NCBI RefSeq assembly: GCF_012931685.1
Contig: NZ_JABANC010000007.1
Coordinates: 1 to 64,000, forward strand
Length of the DNA stretch: 64,000 nt
Source of the DNA: Hanstruepera ponticola
GTDB taxonomy: Bacteria; Bacteroidota; Bacteroidia; Flavobacteriales; Flavobacteriaceae
Direction of reading: 5' to 3'
Position numbers and translations under genes: made by a program. Shown in pieces: positions 28,317 to 37,757 of the stretch (the first letter of the stretch is position 1; each line of letters begins with the position of its first letter). The notes beneath the pieces were generated by a model. That model did not search any database and was not told the origin of the DNA. It saw only the letters and a list, made by a program, of their open reading frames with translations.

Positions 28317-31202
28317 TTATTGGTTGGTTGGTGCTAGTTGTGCTTCTATTTTTTCAATCCTACTCGATAAGGTTTCAAAATTTTGCAATTTTAACTTTAA
28401 AGCCTCAATTTCTTTTTGTTGTTGCTCAATACGTTTTTGTTGTTCTTGTGTTGCACTTACGTTCAACATACTAATGGCGTCATAATCCACACTATGAAAA
28501 TCTTCTACTTGACTACCAAATACAAATATTTGATTACCAAAATCATTAGTAGTTTTTTTAATAACTAAAGACTTCTCTGAAACTTTTAATACTTCAGCCA
28601 AAACCTCTATATTATCTTTAGTAACAAGTTTAATGGTATCTCCTTTTGAGAGCGAAATTGACTTTGAAAATTGCAATGACATATTTCCATTATTCAATTG
28701 TTTTACTGTAGCAAGTTGGTATACGTTAGGGATAAACTCTGTTGATAGATTTACAGCATTTGGCAATACTTCTTTTACTTGTTGTGCTATAACTTTTTTA
28801 GACACCATATCGCCTTTCATTTTATAATCTTTAAAGCTATAATCTGTAATTTCTATATTCATTAGGCTTTTTAAATCCTCTTTGCTATCACTAATACCAA
28901 CGATGTTTTTAATACGTTCATCAGAACCCGTTGCAAAACCAAGAGATGAGAACATAGCTCTTGAAGCCGCAATACTGTACGTCCATCCTGAACCATTTGC
29001 ACCATAACCAACACTAGCATTAAGGTAGTATGCTGGTGCACTATTAAGCCCATTAATAAATGAGGTAACATGCAATGGGTAAGATGGTGTAGTTGTACCA
29101 ATACCCACATTACCATTTTTTAAAATAGTTAAGGCATTAGATCTTGAAGTATTACTTAATCCATTACCTACTTCAAAAATAGGATCAGTTCCAACATGAA
29201 CTGTAGGATTTCCTGGGGCTCCAACATTAAATAGACCAATAGAAAACGCACCTACACTTTCCGATCTTGTACCATAACCGTGAGCTGAAGCATAATAACC
29301 TTTTGCAGAGGAATTAAATCCGGAAGTGAATGCATAATTTCCCATAGGACCATTTCCAACACGATATGGATTTCCTGTCGCTTGCGTAACCACTTCACTA
29401 GAAATAGAAAGATCAACTGCTTCAAATCCAAGACTACCATGACGTGTAAGATCACGTCCAATTAATCGAAAACCAGCCGTACCACCACCATCATCAACTA
29501 TACGCTCCAAGCCCGTTGGGTTTGTTATTGTTGGTTGATTGGTTAAGTCGTTATAGTCGCCGCTAAATGTTGCATCAATATAATTTGCATCAGCATATTC
29601 TTTTGTTATTAAGGCTTTATTATTTGTAATTTCAGAAATATCAAAGGATGGTGCTGTTATGGTCCCATTTTTAAGAACTGTAAGCGCATTAGAACTCCCA
29701 AAAACTCCATTTCCAATTTCAAACAAGGGGTCTGTAGATACCCAAGCTGTAGTGTTACCTCCACCAACATTATAACGTCCTATAGCAGTTGAAAAACTAG
29801 CAGTAGCTTCTGTTTGGTTTCCCATTGCTACTGAATTAACACCAGATGCTTCTGTATTTAATCCCATTGCAGTAGAATTTTCACCAGAAGCAATTGTGCT
29901 GCGTCCCAATGCGGTAGATGTAATACCAGAAGCTGTTGTACTTAGGCCCATTGCCGTAGAGTGAATAACCGATGCATTGGTACCAGCTCCCAATGCTATT
30001 GAATAATCACCTGAAGCAATTGTACCATTCCCGATTGCAAATGCATTAATTCCAGATGCTTCAGTATTTAATCCAATTGCAGTAGAATTTTCACCCGTTG
30101 CTCCACGAGTACCACTTGCACTATTTGAATGACTATGATCTACTGCATTTAAACCTATATTTCCATAGTTTGCAGGGTTTCTACCAATTAATCGCCAACC
30201 AACTCCATTCCCTTCATCTATAGCTGCTAAACCTGTTGGGTTGGCACCAAGGTAATTGGCATCTGCATATTCTTTTGTTATTAAGGCTTTATTATTTGTA
30301 ATTTCAGAAATATCAAAGGATGGTGCTGTTATGGTCCCATTTTTAAGAATTGTTAACGCATTGGATCTTACGGGAAAAGTTTGGCCGTTACCAACTTCAA
30401 AAATTGGATCTGTAGGAATCCATGAATGATTATCACCAGTTCCAATATTCAGAACTCCAACGGCAGTTGATCTATATGCATCAGCATTTACATAATATCC
30501 CATTGCTGTGGAATTGTCACCAGAAGCAATTGTATTCCGTCCCATTGCAGTGGAAGTATTTCCTGAAGCTGTTGTACTTAGGCCCATTGCCGAAGAGTGA
30601 ATAGCCGAAGCAGTTGAGCCAGCTCCAATTGCCATTGAATAATCGCCTGAAGCGATAGTACCATTCCCGATTGCTAATGCATTAATTCCAGATGCTTCAG
30701 TATTCAATCCAATTGCAGTAGAATTTTCACCCGTTGCTCCACGAGTACCACTTGCACTATTTGAATGACTATGATCTACTGCATTTAAACCTATATTTCC
30801 ATAGTTTGCAGGGTTTTTATCTATTAACCGCCAGCCTATACCATTGCCTTCATCAAGAGCTTCCAAGCCTGTTGGGTTAGTGCCTAAGTAATTGGTGTCT
30901 CCATAATTTTTTTCGATTAAAAACACCCAAGATGTTGTGGCGTTATCCCAATAATAAAACCCTTTGGCAGGCGCACCATTACCAGTTGCATATACCAGCA
31001 TGCCGTCTTGATTGGCTCCAGGGTTACTTCCTGGAAACTCATCTATTTTAGGGATTAACAACCCATCTGTATTTTCGGGAGTAGCCTGGTTTGATGACTG
31101 AATGTCTAAACTTGCCGAAGGGCTTGTAGTACCAATACCCACTTGTGCAATGGTTATTTGAAATATTAAACTAAACAGGGCAACGATATATCTAGCTTTC
31201 AT
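28317..31202 (-). CDS. Surface protein with YadA-like head repeats and a peptidase S74 chaperone domain
   Basis: A 961-residue exported protein. After a signal peptide (1-19) comes VGIGTTSPSASLDIQ, a common start of flavobacterial S74 proteins. Residues about 130-560 hold two long copies of a block rich in 14-residue YadA-head-type repeats (STAIGLNTEASG, ALAIGNGTIASG). A third, degenerate block and a second VGIGTTTPSYPLHV follow. Residues about 760-830 form the S74 intramolecular chaperone domain (GSDERIKN, IAQQVKEVLPNAVN), which in tail spikes releases itself after trimerisation. The C-terminal 45 residues are a coiled coil (QQQKEIEALKLKLQNFE). A trimeric fibre is expected. Its promoter region, directly after the response-regulator stop codon, carries CTACGTAG palindromes. 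Confidence 0.88.
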   Translation of the reverse strand: MKARYIVALFSLIFQITIAQVGIGTTSPSASLDIQSSNQATPENTDGLLIPKIDEFPGSNPGANQDGMLVYATGNGAPAKGFYYWDNATTSWVFLIEKNYGDTNYLGTNPTGLEALDEGNGIGWRLIDKNPANYGNIGLNAVDHSHSNSASGTRGATGENSTAIGLNTEASGINALAIGNGTIASGDYSMAIGAGSTASAIHSSAMGLSTTASGNTSTAMGRNTIASGDNSTAMGYYVNADAYRSTAVGVLNIGTGDNHSWIPTDPIFEVGNGQTFPVRSNALTILKNGTITAPSFDISEITNNKALITKEYADANYLGANPTGLAAIDEGNGVGWRLIGRNPANYGNIGLNAVDHSHSNSASGTRGATGENSTAIGLNTEASGINAFAIGNGTIASGDYSIALGAGTNASVIHSTAMGLSTTASGITSTALGRSTIASGENSTAMGLNTEASGVNSVAMGNQTEATASFSTAIGRYNVGGGNTTAWVSTDPLFEIGNGVFGSSNALTVLKNGTITAPSFDISEITNNKALITKEYADANYIDATFSGDYNDLTNQPTITNPTGLERIVDDGGGTAGFRLIGRDLTRHGSLGFEAVDLSISSEVVTQATGNPYRVGNGPMGNYAFTSGFNSSAKGYYASAHGYGTRSESVGAFSIGLFNVGAPGNPTVHVGTDPIFEVGNGLSNTSRSNALTILKNGNVGIGTTTPSYPLHVTSFINGLNSAPAYYLNASVGYGANGSGWTYSIAASRAMFSSLGFATGSDERIKNIVGISDSKEDLKSLMNIEITDYSFKDYKMKGDMVSKKVIAQQVKEVLPNAVNLSTEFIPNVYQLATVKQLNNGNMSLQFSKSISLSKGDTIKLVTKDNIEVLAEVLKVSEKSLVIKKTTNDFGNQIFVFGSQVEDFHSVDYDAISMLNVSATQEQQKRIEQQQKEIEALKLKLQNFETLSSRIEKIEAQLAPTNQ
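29580..30880 (-). repeat. Internal long duplication in the S74 surface protein gene
   Basis: Nearly identical stretches recur in frame: around 30060-30200 and 30696-30836 (offset 636 bases, 212 codons), and around 29593-29690 and 30265-30362 (offset 672 bases, 224 codons). The unequal offsets show that the head-repeat number differs by four codons' worth between parts of the duplicated blocks. Confidence 0.8.
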
Positions 31203-31255
31203 AACGTATGATTTTAACTATTACTGCAAGATATTTTATATTAATAGCGAATAAA

Positions 31256-31294
31256 ATACGTAGTTTATGTAAAAACTACGTAGGCCTACGTAGT
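31256..31294. promoter_or_regulatory. Cluster of CTACGTAG palindromes upstream of the S74 gene
   Basis: ACTACGTAGGCCTACGTAGT at 31275-31294 is a 20-bp perfect palindrome made of two CTACGTAG sites (31276-31283 and 31286-31293). A third near-copy, ATACGTAG, lies at 31256-31263 and pairs as an inverted repeat with the second (10-bp arms 31257-31266 and 31273-31282). The cluster is 54-92 bases upstream of the S74 start codon and starts one base after the response-regulator stop. It may be the target of that regulator, or act as a transcription terminator hairpin. Confidence 0.6.
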
Positions 31295-31295
31295 A

Positions 31296-31940
31296 CTATA
31301 TGGAAAGAATAAAATCCTTATGCTCCTGTGCCCAATTAGAAAGTGCATCCATCTCATTTGTCAAATCTAACTTTTTAATAATGTTAGATCTATGCTTCTC
31401 TACTGTACGTGAAGAAATAGAAATAACATCTGCAATATCTTTTGAAGATTTCCCTTGTGCAACTAAGCGCACAATGGTTCTTTCTGAAGGAGATAAGAAC
31501 TTCATTTTTTCTAATTCCGGTGATACTTCATTTTGATTGACACGCTTAAATTCTGAACTAAAATAGGTTTCTCCACTTGCTACTGCTTGAATACATTTAT
31601 GAAGCTCTACCGATGGTTCATCTTTTAATATATAGCCATGAATATTTAATTTTTGTGCTTTTAAAATAAAGCCTTTCTCTTTGTGAGAGGTGAGAATAAT
31701 AAATTTTGTATTTAGGTTTTTGTCTTTACTTTTTTGAATGACCTCAAAACCTGTAAGTAAAGGCATTTGAATATCTAGTATAGCTACTTCAGGTTTAAGT
31801 GAAGTTATTTCACTTAAAGCCATTGCACCATTATTTACTGCCGCAACTACATTATAGTTAAATGTTTCCAACTCATCCACCAATCCTTTTAAAAGTATAG
31901 GATGATCATCTGCCACTAGTAAAGATATCTTATCACTCAT
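31296..31940 (-). CDS. NarL/FixJ-type response regulator
   Basis: A 214-residue DNA-binding response regulator. The receiver domain (about 5-120) has the acidic pair Asp11-Asp12, the phosphoacceptor Asp56 in AILDIQMP, Thr in IILTSHK, and Lys in YILKDEPS. The output domain (about 148-205) is a LuxR-type helix-turn-helix (LSPSERTIVRLVAQGKSSKD, SSRTVEKHRSNIIKKL). It starts one base after the stop of the histidine kinase gene and is surely its partner. The S74 surface protein gene follows, with palindromic sites in between. Confidence 0.93.
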   Translation of the reverse strand: MSDKISLLVADDHPILLKGLVDELETFNYNVVAAVNNGAMALSEITSLKPEVAILDIQMPLLTGFEVIQKSKDKNLNTKFIILTSHKEKGFILKAQKLNIHGYILKDEPSVELHKCIQAVASGETYFSSEFKRVNQNEVSPELEKMKFLSPSERTIVRLVAQGKSSKDIADVISISSRTVEKHRSNIIKKLDLTNEMDALSNWAQEHKDFILSI

Positions 31941-31941
31941 T

Positions 31942-34815
31942 TTACACTGGTATTGTAACTTCTATTGTTGTCCCATTATTTAAAGTACTTATAATGTGGA
32001 ATTCTCCTCCTAATATACGTATTCGTTCTGTCATGGTTTTTAGTCCTAAACTTTTTTGTCTTAACGCAGCAATATTATCAAACCCTTTTCCATTGTCTAT
32101 GACAGAAAGTTTAACAATTTGGTTTTTATGTTCAATAACAACTTCTAGTGATTTTGCTTGAGCGTGTTTAATTACATTATTAACTGCTTCTTGAATAAAA
32201 CGATAAATATTTAAGCTTTGCTCTTCGTTAAATAATTTGTTTATAGTATCTATATCTACTGAAACAAAGAGCTCTGTTTGTTCGTCAAGATCGTATAACA
32301 ATTGCTCTATACTTTCAGTAAGCCCAAGTTGTTTTAGGTTAGATGGGTACAAGGCTCTGGATATACTTCTTACTTCTTCTAAAGCTTGATTGGTTAATGA
32401 AGAAAGTTCTTCTTGTTTATTATTTTGAGCTTTCTTTTTTATTAAGGTTAATTGCTGCCCAACACTATCGTGTAGATCTTTAGAAACACGTGTACGTTCT
32501 TCTTCTTGAGCCTTAATTAAATCTCTTGAAAATCTTTTTAATTGTTCTTTTTGGACTTTATTCCTCCAAACTATAATTATTAATGCGAGTAATGAGTTTA
32601 ATAATACAAAACCAATCCAAAACCAAGGCAACCTCCAAAAGGGAGCTTTTATTTTAAAAGGGTATGAATACATATTTTCCTGCCATATGCTATTCCCATT
32701 GCTTGCAGTAAATTCAAAAACATAATCTCCAGGAGGAAGATATGAGTATACTACTGTATCATCATTTGTATCACCAGACCAAAGATCACTATCTCTTAAA
32801 CCTTTTAGTCTATATTTATACGTTACATTTTCTGGATTAGAAAATGTAATTGCTTCCATATTAAATGTAAGGTAATTACTTGTATAAGGAAGTTCTAGAA
32901 CATTATTCTTACGATATAAGCTATCGTTTAGTGTTTCAGAGAACACTGACACCTTATTAAGGTTAATGTTTGGCGCAGTTATGTTGTACTTGTATTTTTC
33001 TTCATCAAATAATAGTAAACCATCTGAAGATGCTGCTACTAATAGTCCATTATCTGTGAATTCTAAATTATGGTTACTATCGCCTTTAAATGAAGCGTTA
33101 AAAAAATCTTTATTAAAAAAGTAATTTTTAGAAACCACCGAATCTTTTTGTAATAAATAATTTAAATCAATCTTTTTAAGAAATTTTTGGGTTCCTAACC
33201 ATAAATAATCCTTATTAACTTTAAGGGTATTCAAATTATCTAATTTTCCAAAACGACTAAATGGGAAATTAGTAATAGAAATAGAATCATTAGTAAAAGA
33301 TAAGAATGAAAGTTGTTCTTTATTAAGATCTCCTAAAACTATATTATTCTCTCCATAAGAATCTATTCCAAAAAAATATGAATCTTCAAAATCTTCAATA
33401 TCAATTTCCTTTAATTGCCCCTTATAAAACTGAAGCAGCGCATTTCTATGTGCAAAAATATAGCGATTTTTTAGCGCTCTTATACCCAAAAAATACTTAT
33501 TCCTATTGTTATGGTTTATAATCTTAAAATCGTTTTCCTTCAAAAATTCATAATGTTCTCTTCTATAAAAAATTGATTGAATTGAATCGTTATAAAAATG
33601 TCTGAAATGCCCATCCTTAATTAAGTTTGGGATATTTTCATTATTTAAGCGGAATATGCTATCAAATGTTGAAAACAACATCTTATCATCAGCTGCTTTT
33701 GAAATACCGTAAATTGGTTTATCTACAATAGTATTAACTTTTTCATCCTTTAGAGATATGAGACTTTGGTCGGTCGCAACCATAATTTCATCATCAAATG
33801 GCAAAACTCCTATAATTTCATCTGAATTAAATCCGACTTCGGTATTGTATAATTTAAATGAGAAGTCTCTATATTTTATTAAACCATGTCCATCTGTTGC
33901 TAACCAAATGTTATCTTCATTATCTTTGATTACTTTATAAATGTAAGGTGTTGGCAACCCATTTTCTTGATTTATAATTTTACAGGATTTATTTAATTTA
34001 TTATAAATTCCAAATCCATTACCCTCAAAAGCCAATAGCAATTCTTGGTTGTTTAAAGGATATATGCCATAAACTCTATTTTGGTCATAGTTCGTGTTAT
34101 TAAATTTTTCTTTAATAGTAACTTTATCAGACTCTAAACTGACCATTTCTCCATAAGTCCCAACCCATAATGCATTACCATCTTTTAGTACGGAATAACA
34201 AATATTATTTAAGTCGTGCGTATTATTATCAATAAATTCAATTTTAGCAGGGTTTAGTGTAAGTTTTGCTATGCCATAATTAAGCGTAGCTATATAGATT
34301 GTATTCTCATCAAACCAAGTGACATTAAAATGTATAATTTTGGTATTGGATTTGTTCTCCACTTCCAATTTAGACAATACACCTTCTTTATAAGTCAGAA
34401 ACCCATCTTTACTAAACATGTAAATTGTACCATCTTTTGATTCCAGAAATGCAGCGATATCTAGAACTCTATCTGGATGTAAATTGGTTAAATTTGTTAT
34501 ACTATTTTCATAAATAATTGAAGCTCCTTTAGCGCGAGTTCCAATCCAAATCCTACCTTTGGAATCTTCAAAAACAGTATTAATATAATTAGAAGACAAG
34601 CCATTATTTACATTGTAGTTATTAAAATGCTTTCCGTTAAAACTAGACAATCCTCCGGGAGTAGCCAACCAAATTCTATTGTCTTTTCCTTGAATAATTT
34701 CATTAATAGAATTATGTGCTAATCCATCTTGAGTAGTAAATTGCTTGAAGCTGTATTTCTGCCCAACAGTTAATAAGGGTAAAATAAACAGAAAGAAGAA
34801 AACGTATTTTCGCAT
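31942..34815 (-). CDS. Two-component propeller sensor histidine kinase (HisKA_3)
   Basis: A 957-residue sensor. After a signal sequence (1-18) come repeated propeller blades (GLAHNSINEIIQGKDNRIWL, GLSSNYINTVFEDSKGRIWI, TPYIYKVIKDNEDNIWLA), then a Y_Y_Y domain (about 655-725, ENVTYKYRLKG and YLPPGDYVFEFTASNG), one membrane span (about 735-755), and a HisKA_3 dimerisation domain with His782 in KDLHDSVGQQ. The HATPase domain ends with NVIKHAQA and DNGKGF. Such sensors usually read an extracellular sugar or polymer, the propeller being periplasmic; the ligand here is not evident. The partner regulator follows after one base. Confidence 0.92.
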   Translation of the reverse strand: MRKYVFFFLFILPLLTVGQKYSFKQFTTQDGLAHNSINEIIQGKDNRIWLATPGGLSSFNGKHFNNYNVNNGLSSNYINTVFEDSKGRIWIGTRAKGASIIYENSITNLTNLHPDRVLDIAAFLESKDGTIYMFSKDGFLTYKEGVLSKLEVENKSNTKIIHFNVTWFDENTIYIATLNYGIAKLTLNPAKIEFIDNNTHDLNNICYSVLKDGNALWVGTYGEMVSLESDKVTIKEKFNNTNYDQNRVYGIYPLNNQELLLAFEGNGFGIYNKLNKSCKIINQENGLPTPYIYKVIKDNEDNIWLATDGHGLIKYRDFSFKLYNTEVGFNSDEIIGVLPFDDEIMVATDQSLISLKDEKVNTIVDKPIYGISKAADDKMLFSTFDSIFRLNNENIPNLIKDGHFRHFYNDSIQSIFYRREHYEFLKENDFKIINHNNRNKYFLGIRALKNRYIFAHRNALLQFYKGQLKEIDIEDFEDSYFFGIDSYGENNIVLGDLNKEQLSFLSFTNDSISITNFPFSRFGKLDNLNTLKVNKDYLWLGTQKFLKKIDLNYLLQKDSVVSKNYFFNKDFFNASFKGDSNHNLEFTDNGLLVAASSDGLLLFDEEKYKYNITAPNINLNKVSVFSETLNDSLYRKNNVLELPYTSNYLTFNMEAITFSNPENVTYKYRLKGLRDSDLWSGDTNDDTVVYSYLPPGDYVFEFTASNGNSIWQENMYSYPFKIKAPFWRLPWFWIGFVLLNSLLALIIIVWRNKVQKEQLKRFSRDLIKAQEEERTRVSKDLHDSVGQQLTLIKKKAQNNKQEELSSLTNQALEEVRSISRALYPSNLKQLGLTESIEQLLYDLDEQTELFVSVDIDTINKLFNEEQSLNIYRFIQEAVNNVIKHAQAKSLEVVIEHKNQIVKLSVIDNGKGFDNIAALRQKSLGLKTMTERIRILGGEFHIISTLNNGTTIEVTIPV

Positions 34816-34868
34816 ATAAGAACTAAATTTAATTGTTTATTTCTAATTGCTCAAATACTTCTCAAAAA

Positions 34869-35501
34869 TTAAGGAATATTCAAATACTTATGAGTCTGAA
34901 GAGAAACTTTCCATTTCGGATGTTTCATAACATAATCTACAATTTCAGGAATTACCTTTTCGCGTTTACTCCATTCGGGTTGTAAGTATAAAATACAGTC
35001 TTTATTTGCTTTCGCGGCTTGTTCTTCGGCAAATTTAAAATCACTTTTATTATAAATAATGCATTTTAATTCATGTGCTTTTTGATAAATCTCTTCGGTA
35101 GGCAATTTGAGCTTTTTTGGTGACAAACAAATCCAATCCCATTGTCCAGTTAACTTATAAGCACCTGAAGTTTCAATATGTGTTTGAACGCCTTTAGACT
35201 TTAGCTGTTGTGTTAACGGCCCCATATCCCATGTTAACGGTTCGCCACCTGTGACTACTATGGTATCACTATACTTAATGGCATTTTCAACTATCTTTTC
35301 AGTTTCAGTAGGTGGATGTAATTCCGCCAACCAGCTTTCTTTAACATCGCACCAATGACAACCCACGTCGCACCCACCTATTCTTACAAAATATGCGGCA
35401 GTTCCTTTATGATAGCCCTCACCTTGAATGGTGTAAAATTCTTCCATTAAAGGCAATAAAAGTCCTTTATCTATTAGCTCTTGTCTTTCACTTCGTGTCA
35501 T
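34869..35501 (-). CDS. queE: 7-carboxy-7-deazaguanine synthase
   Basis: QueE is the radical SAM enzyme that makes 7-carboxy-7-deazaguanine for queuosine (preQ0) synthesis. The 210-residue product has the cluster-binding CDVGCHWC (CxxxCxxC), VRIGGC, TVVTGGEPL and a C-terminal YLQPEWSKREK. The start at 35501 (ATG) is preferred to a TTG three codons upstream because a TATCTTTG promoter element overlaps that TTG. Other queuosine genes are not in the window. It is divergent from the HerA-like ATPase gene. Confidence 0.94.
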   Translation of the reverse strand: MTRSERQELIDKGLLLPLMEEFYTIQGEGYHKGTAAYFVRIGGCDVGCHWCDVKESWLAELHPPTETEKIVENAIKYSDTIVVTGGEPLTWDMGPLTQQLKSKGVQTHIETSGAYKLTGQWDWICLSPKKLKLPTEEIYQKAHELKCIIYNKSDFKFAEEQAAKANKDCILYLQPEWSKREKVIPEIVDYVMKHPKWKVSLQTHKYLNIP

Positions 35502-35507
35502 AGCTTG

Positions 35508-35515
35508 CAAAGATA
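35508..35515 (-). promoter_or_regulatory. -7 element of queE, close to the start codon
   Basis: TATCTTTG on the minus strand matches TAnnTTTG and ends only 6 bases upstream of the queE ATG, so the mRNA would have little or no leader. A clear -33 TTTG is absent. Confidence 0.5.
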
Positions 35516-35616
35516 GTTATTAAGTTGAAAGCTAATGCTCTGAATTCGTAAGATTTTGTTTAGAATAGTTTCTGTATATAGGCATAAGATTAGTATTTTT
35601 ATGGAAATTTTTGAAA

Positions 35617-37152
35617 ATGAGTAGACAGGAAGAATTCTTTAAACATATAACGGAAGGGAATACCAACAAAGGTGAATATATAACTTTAGGCTCTGCTATG
35701 TTAGATGGGACAACCGTTAAGAATGCCTTTGTGAATGTTCCACTAAAAACCATGAATAGACATGGTTTAATTGCTGGAGCGACAGGTACAGGAAAAACAA
35801 AAACTCTACAAGTTTTAGCAGAAAACCTTTCAGAAAAAGGCGTACCTGTTTTATTGATGGATATAAAAGGGGACTTAAGTGGATTGGCGCAACCAAGTCC
35901 AGGACATCCAAAAATCGATGAACGTCATGAAGCCATTGGCCTTCCCTTTAATCCTAAAGCTTTTCCGGTTGAAATTTTAACACTTTCAGAACAAAATGGT
36001 GTGCGCTTACGTGCGACAATTAGTGAATTTGGACCCGTATTAATCTCTCGAATTTTAGATGTTACTGAAACACAAGCCGGCATTATTTCTGTAATATTTA
36101 AATACTGCGATGACAACAAATTACCCTTGTTGGATTTAAAGGATTTTAAGAAAATACTACAATATGCTACTAGTGATGGAAAAAAGGAATTCGAAAAAGC
36201 CTATGGAAGAATTTCTACGGCGTCAACTGGTGCCATTTTGCGCAAAATAGTTGAGATAGAACAACAGGGAGGTGAGCTGTTTTTTGGCGAAAAATCATTT
36301 GAAGTAGACGATTTGTTACGTATTGACGAAAATGGCAGAGGCTATATAAATATTATTCGGTTAACCGATATTCAAGATAAGCCAAAACTGTTCTCAACCT
36401 TTATGTTGAGCCTATTGGCTGAAATATATTCTACATTTCCTGAACAAGGCGATTCGGGAAGACCTGAACTCATTATGTTTATTGATGAGGCTCATTTAAT
36501 ATTTAATGAAGCCTCAAAAGCATTGTTAAATCAAATTGAAAGCATCGTTAAACTCATCCGTAGTAAAGGTGTTGGGTTGTATTTTGTTACTCAAAACCCA
36601 ACGGATGTACCTGAAGCGGTTTTAAGTCAATTGGGATTGAAAGTGCAACATGCGTTACGCGCTTTTACGGCTAAAGATAGAAAAGCCATAAAATTGACTG
36701 CTCAAAATTATCCTGATACAGCATATTACGATACAGCCGACGTTTTAACCTCATTGGGAACTGGTGAAGCATTGGTTTCTGCATTAAATGAAAAAGGGAG
36801 ACCGACACCATTGGCAGCAACTATGATGCGCGCACCCATGAGTCGTATGGACATTTTAACGGATACAGAATTGAGAAATCTATTATCTGATTCTGATTTA
36901 GTTAAAAAATACAACGAAGAAATTGACCGAGAAAGTGCTTATGAAATGCTTAACAAAAAAATAGAACAAGCCGAAGCCGAAGCAGCTAAAGAAAAAGCAA
37001 GAAAGGAAAAAGAAGCACTTAAAAAAGCTGAATCCAAAAGAAAAAATGGAAGCACCAGAAAAAGTACACGTATGAACCCAATTGTTAAAGTATTGACAAG
37101 CGCTACTTTTATTAGAAGTGTTTTTGGTATACTTACAAAAGTCATGAAATAA
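35617..37152 (+). CDS. HerA-like ATPase, DUF853 family
   Basis: A 511-residue P-loop ATPase. The Walker A motif GATGTGKT lies at 54-61 and the Walker B motif with DEAH in ELIMFIDEAHLIF near 284-296. Between them is the DUF853 signature (LLMDIKGDLSGLAQPSPG, RISTASTGAILRKI). KGVGLYFVTQNPTDVP follows Walker B as in HerA/FtsK ATPases. The C-terminus is a Lys/Glu/Ala-rich coiled coil (about 440-490) and a short basic tail. The family is widely found but its cellular role is not settled. The ATG at 35617 is preferred over a TTG two codons upstream. Confidence 0.9.
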   Translation: MSRQEEFFKHITEGNTNKGEYITLGSAMLDGTTVKNAFVNVPLKTMNRHGLIAGATGTGKTKTLQVLAENLSEKGVPVLLMDIKGDLSGLAQPSPGHPKIDERHEAIGLPFNPKAFPVEILTLSEQNGVRLRATISEFGPVLISRILDVTETQAGIISVIFKYCDDNKLPLLDLKDFKKILQYATSDGKKEFEKAYGRISTASTGAILRKIVEIEQQGGELFFGEKSFEVDDLLRIDENGRGYINIIRLTDIQDKPKLFSTFMLSLLAEIYSTFPEQGDSGRPELIMFIDEAHLIFNEASKALLNQIESIVKLIRSKGVGLYFVTQNPTDVPEAVLSQLGLKVQHALRAFTAKDRKAIKLTAQNYPDTAYYDTADVLTSLGTGEALVSALNEKGRPTPLAATMMRAPMSRMDILTDTELRNLLSDSDLVKKYNEEIDRESAYEMLNKKIEQAEAEAAKEKARKEKEALKKAESKRKNGSTRKSTRMNPIVKVLTSATFIRSVFGILTKVMK

Positions 37153-37183
37153 TAAAATCTAAATTTAAACTGAAATAACAGAC

Positions 37184-37735
37184 ATGAATAAAATTTTAAT
37201 ACCTCTTATATTAACCCTATTAGTATTTGTTGGATGCAGTAAACAAGAGGATCCATTTTTAATAAGTAAAAAAAGCATTGGTCTTCTTAATGATTCAACC
37301 CAAGTAAAAGATCTAAAAACTATTTACAAAAATGATTCCTTGGGTTTTGTAAAGAACAACAATCAGTTTATTGATGATGGTCGAGACATTGAAGTATTTG
37401 ATACTTCAGGGAAACCATTGTTAGTATTAACACCTAGTAAAGTTTCTGACTCAACTGCAACAATAGCAACTATTAAAATTATAGATTCACGTTATAAAAC
37501 AGCAAAAGGCTTATCAACGAATAGCACATTTGGAGATATAAAAAACAACTATAAAATATCAAGTATTCAAAACACCTTTAAAAATGTCGTTGTTTTTGTT
37601 AATGAAATAGACGCCTTTTTTACAATTGATAAAAAAGAATTACCAGCCGAATTACAATTCAATTTAAACGCTGAAATTGAAGCCATTCAAATTCCAGAGA
37701 AAGCAAAGATTAAATATTTTATGATTGGATGGTAA
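37184..37735 (+). CDS. Lipoprotein of unknown function
   Basis: A 183-residue protein with a lipoprotein signal (MNKILIPLILTLLVFVGC, Cys18 in the lipobox FVGC). The mature part has no motif I recognise. It contains alternating strands such as IEVFDTSGKPLLVLTPSK and ATIKIIDSRYKTAKGL and reads like a globular periplasmic domain. It starts 31 bases after the ATPase gene and is followed by the YitT gene after 22 bases, so it is probably in the same transcript. Confidence 0.7.
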   Translation: MNKILIPLILTLLVFVGCSKQEDPFLISKKSIGLLNDSTQVKDLKTIYKNDSLGFVKNNNQFIDDGRDIEVFDTSGKPLLVLTPSKVSDSTATIATIKIIDSRYKTAKGLSTNSTFGDIKNNYKISSIQNTFKNVVVFVNEIDAFFTIDKKELPAELQFNLNAEIEAIQIPEKAKIKYFMIGW

Positions 37736-37757
37736 AACGAGACCTTAAAAGACCTTA

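Noticed and set aside
28317-31202. S74 protein considered as part of a prophage
   Set aside because: It has a signal peptide and no phage structural, lysis or integrase genes around it; it is next to a two-component pair.
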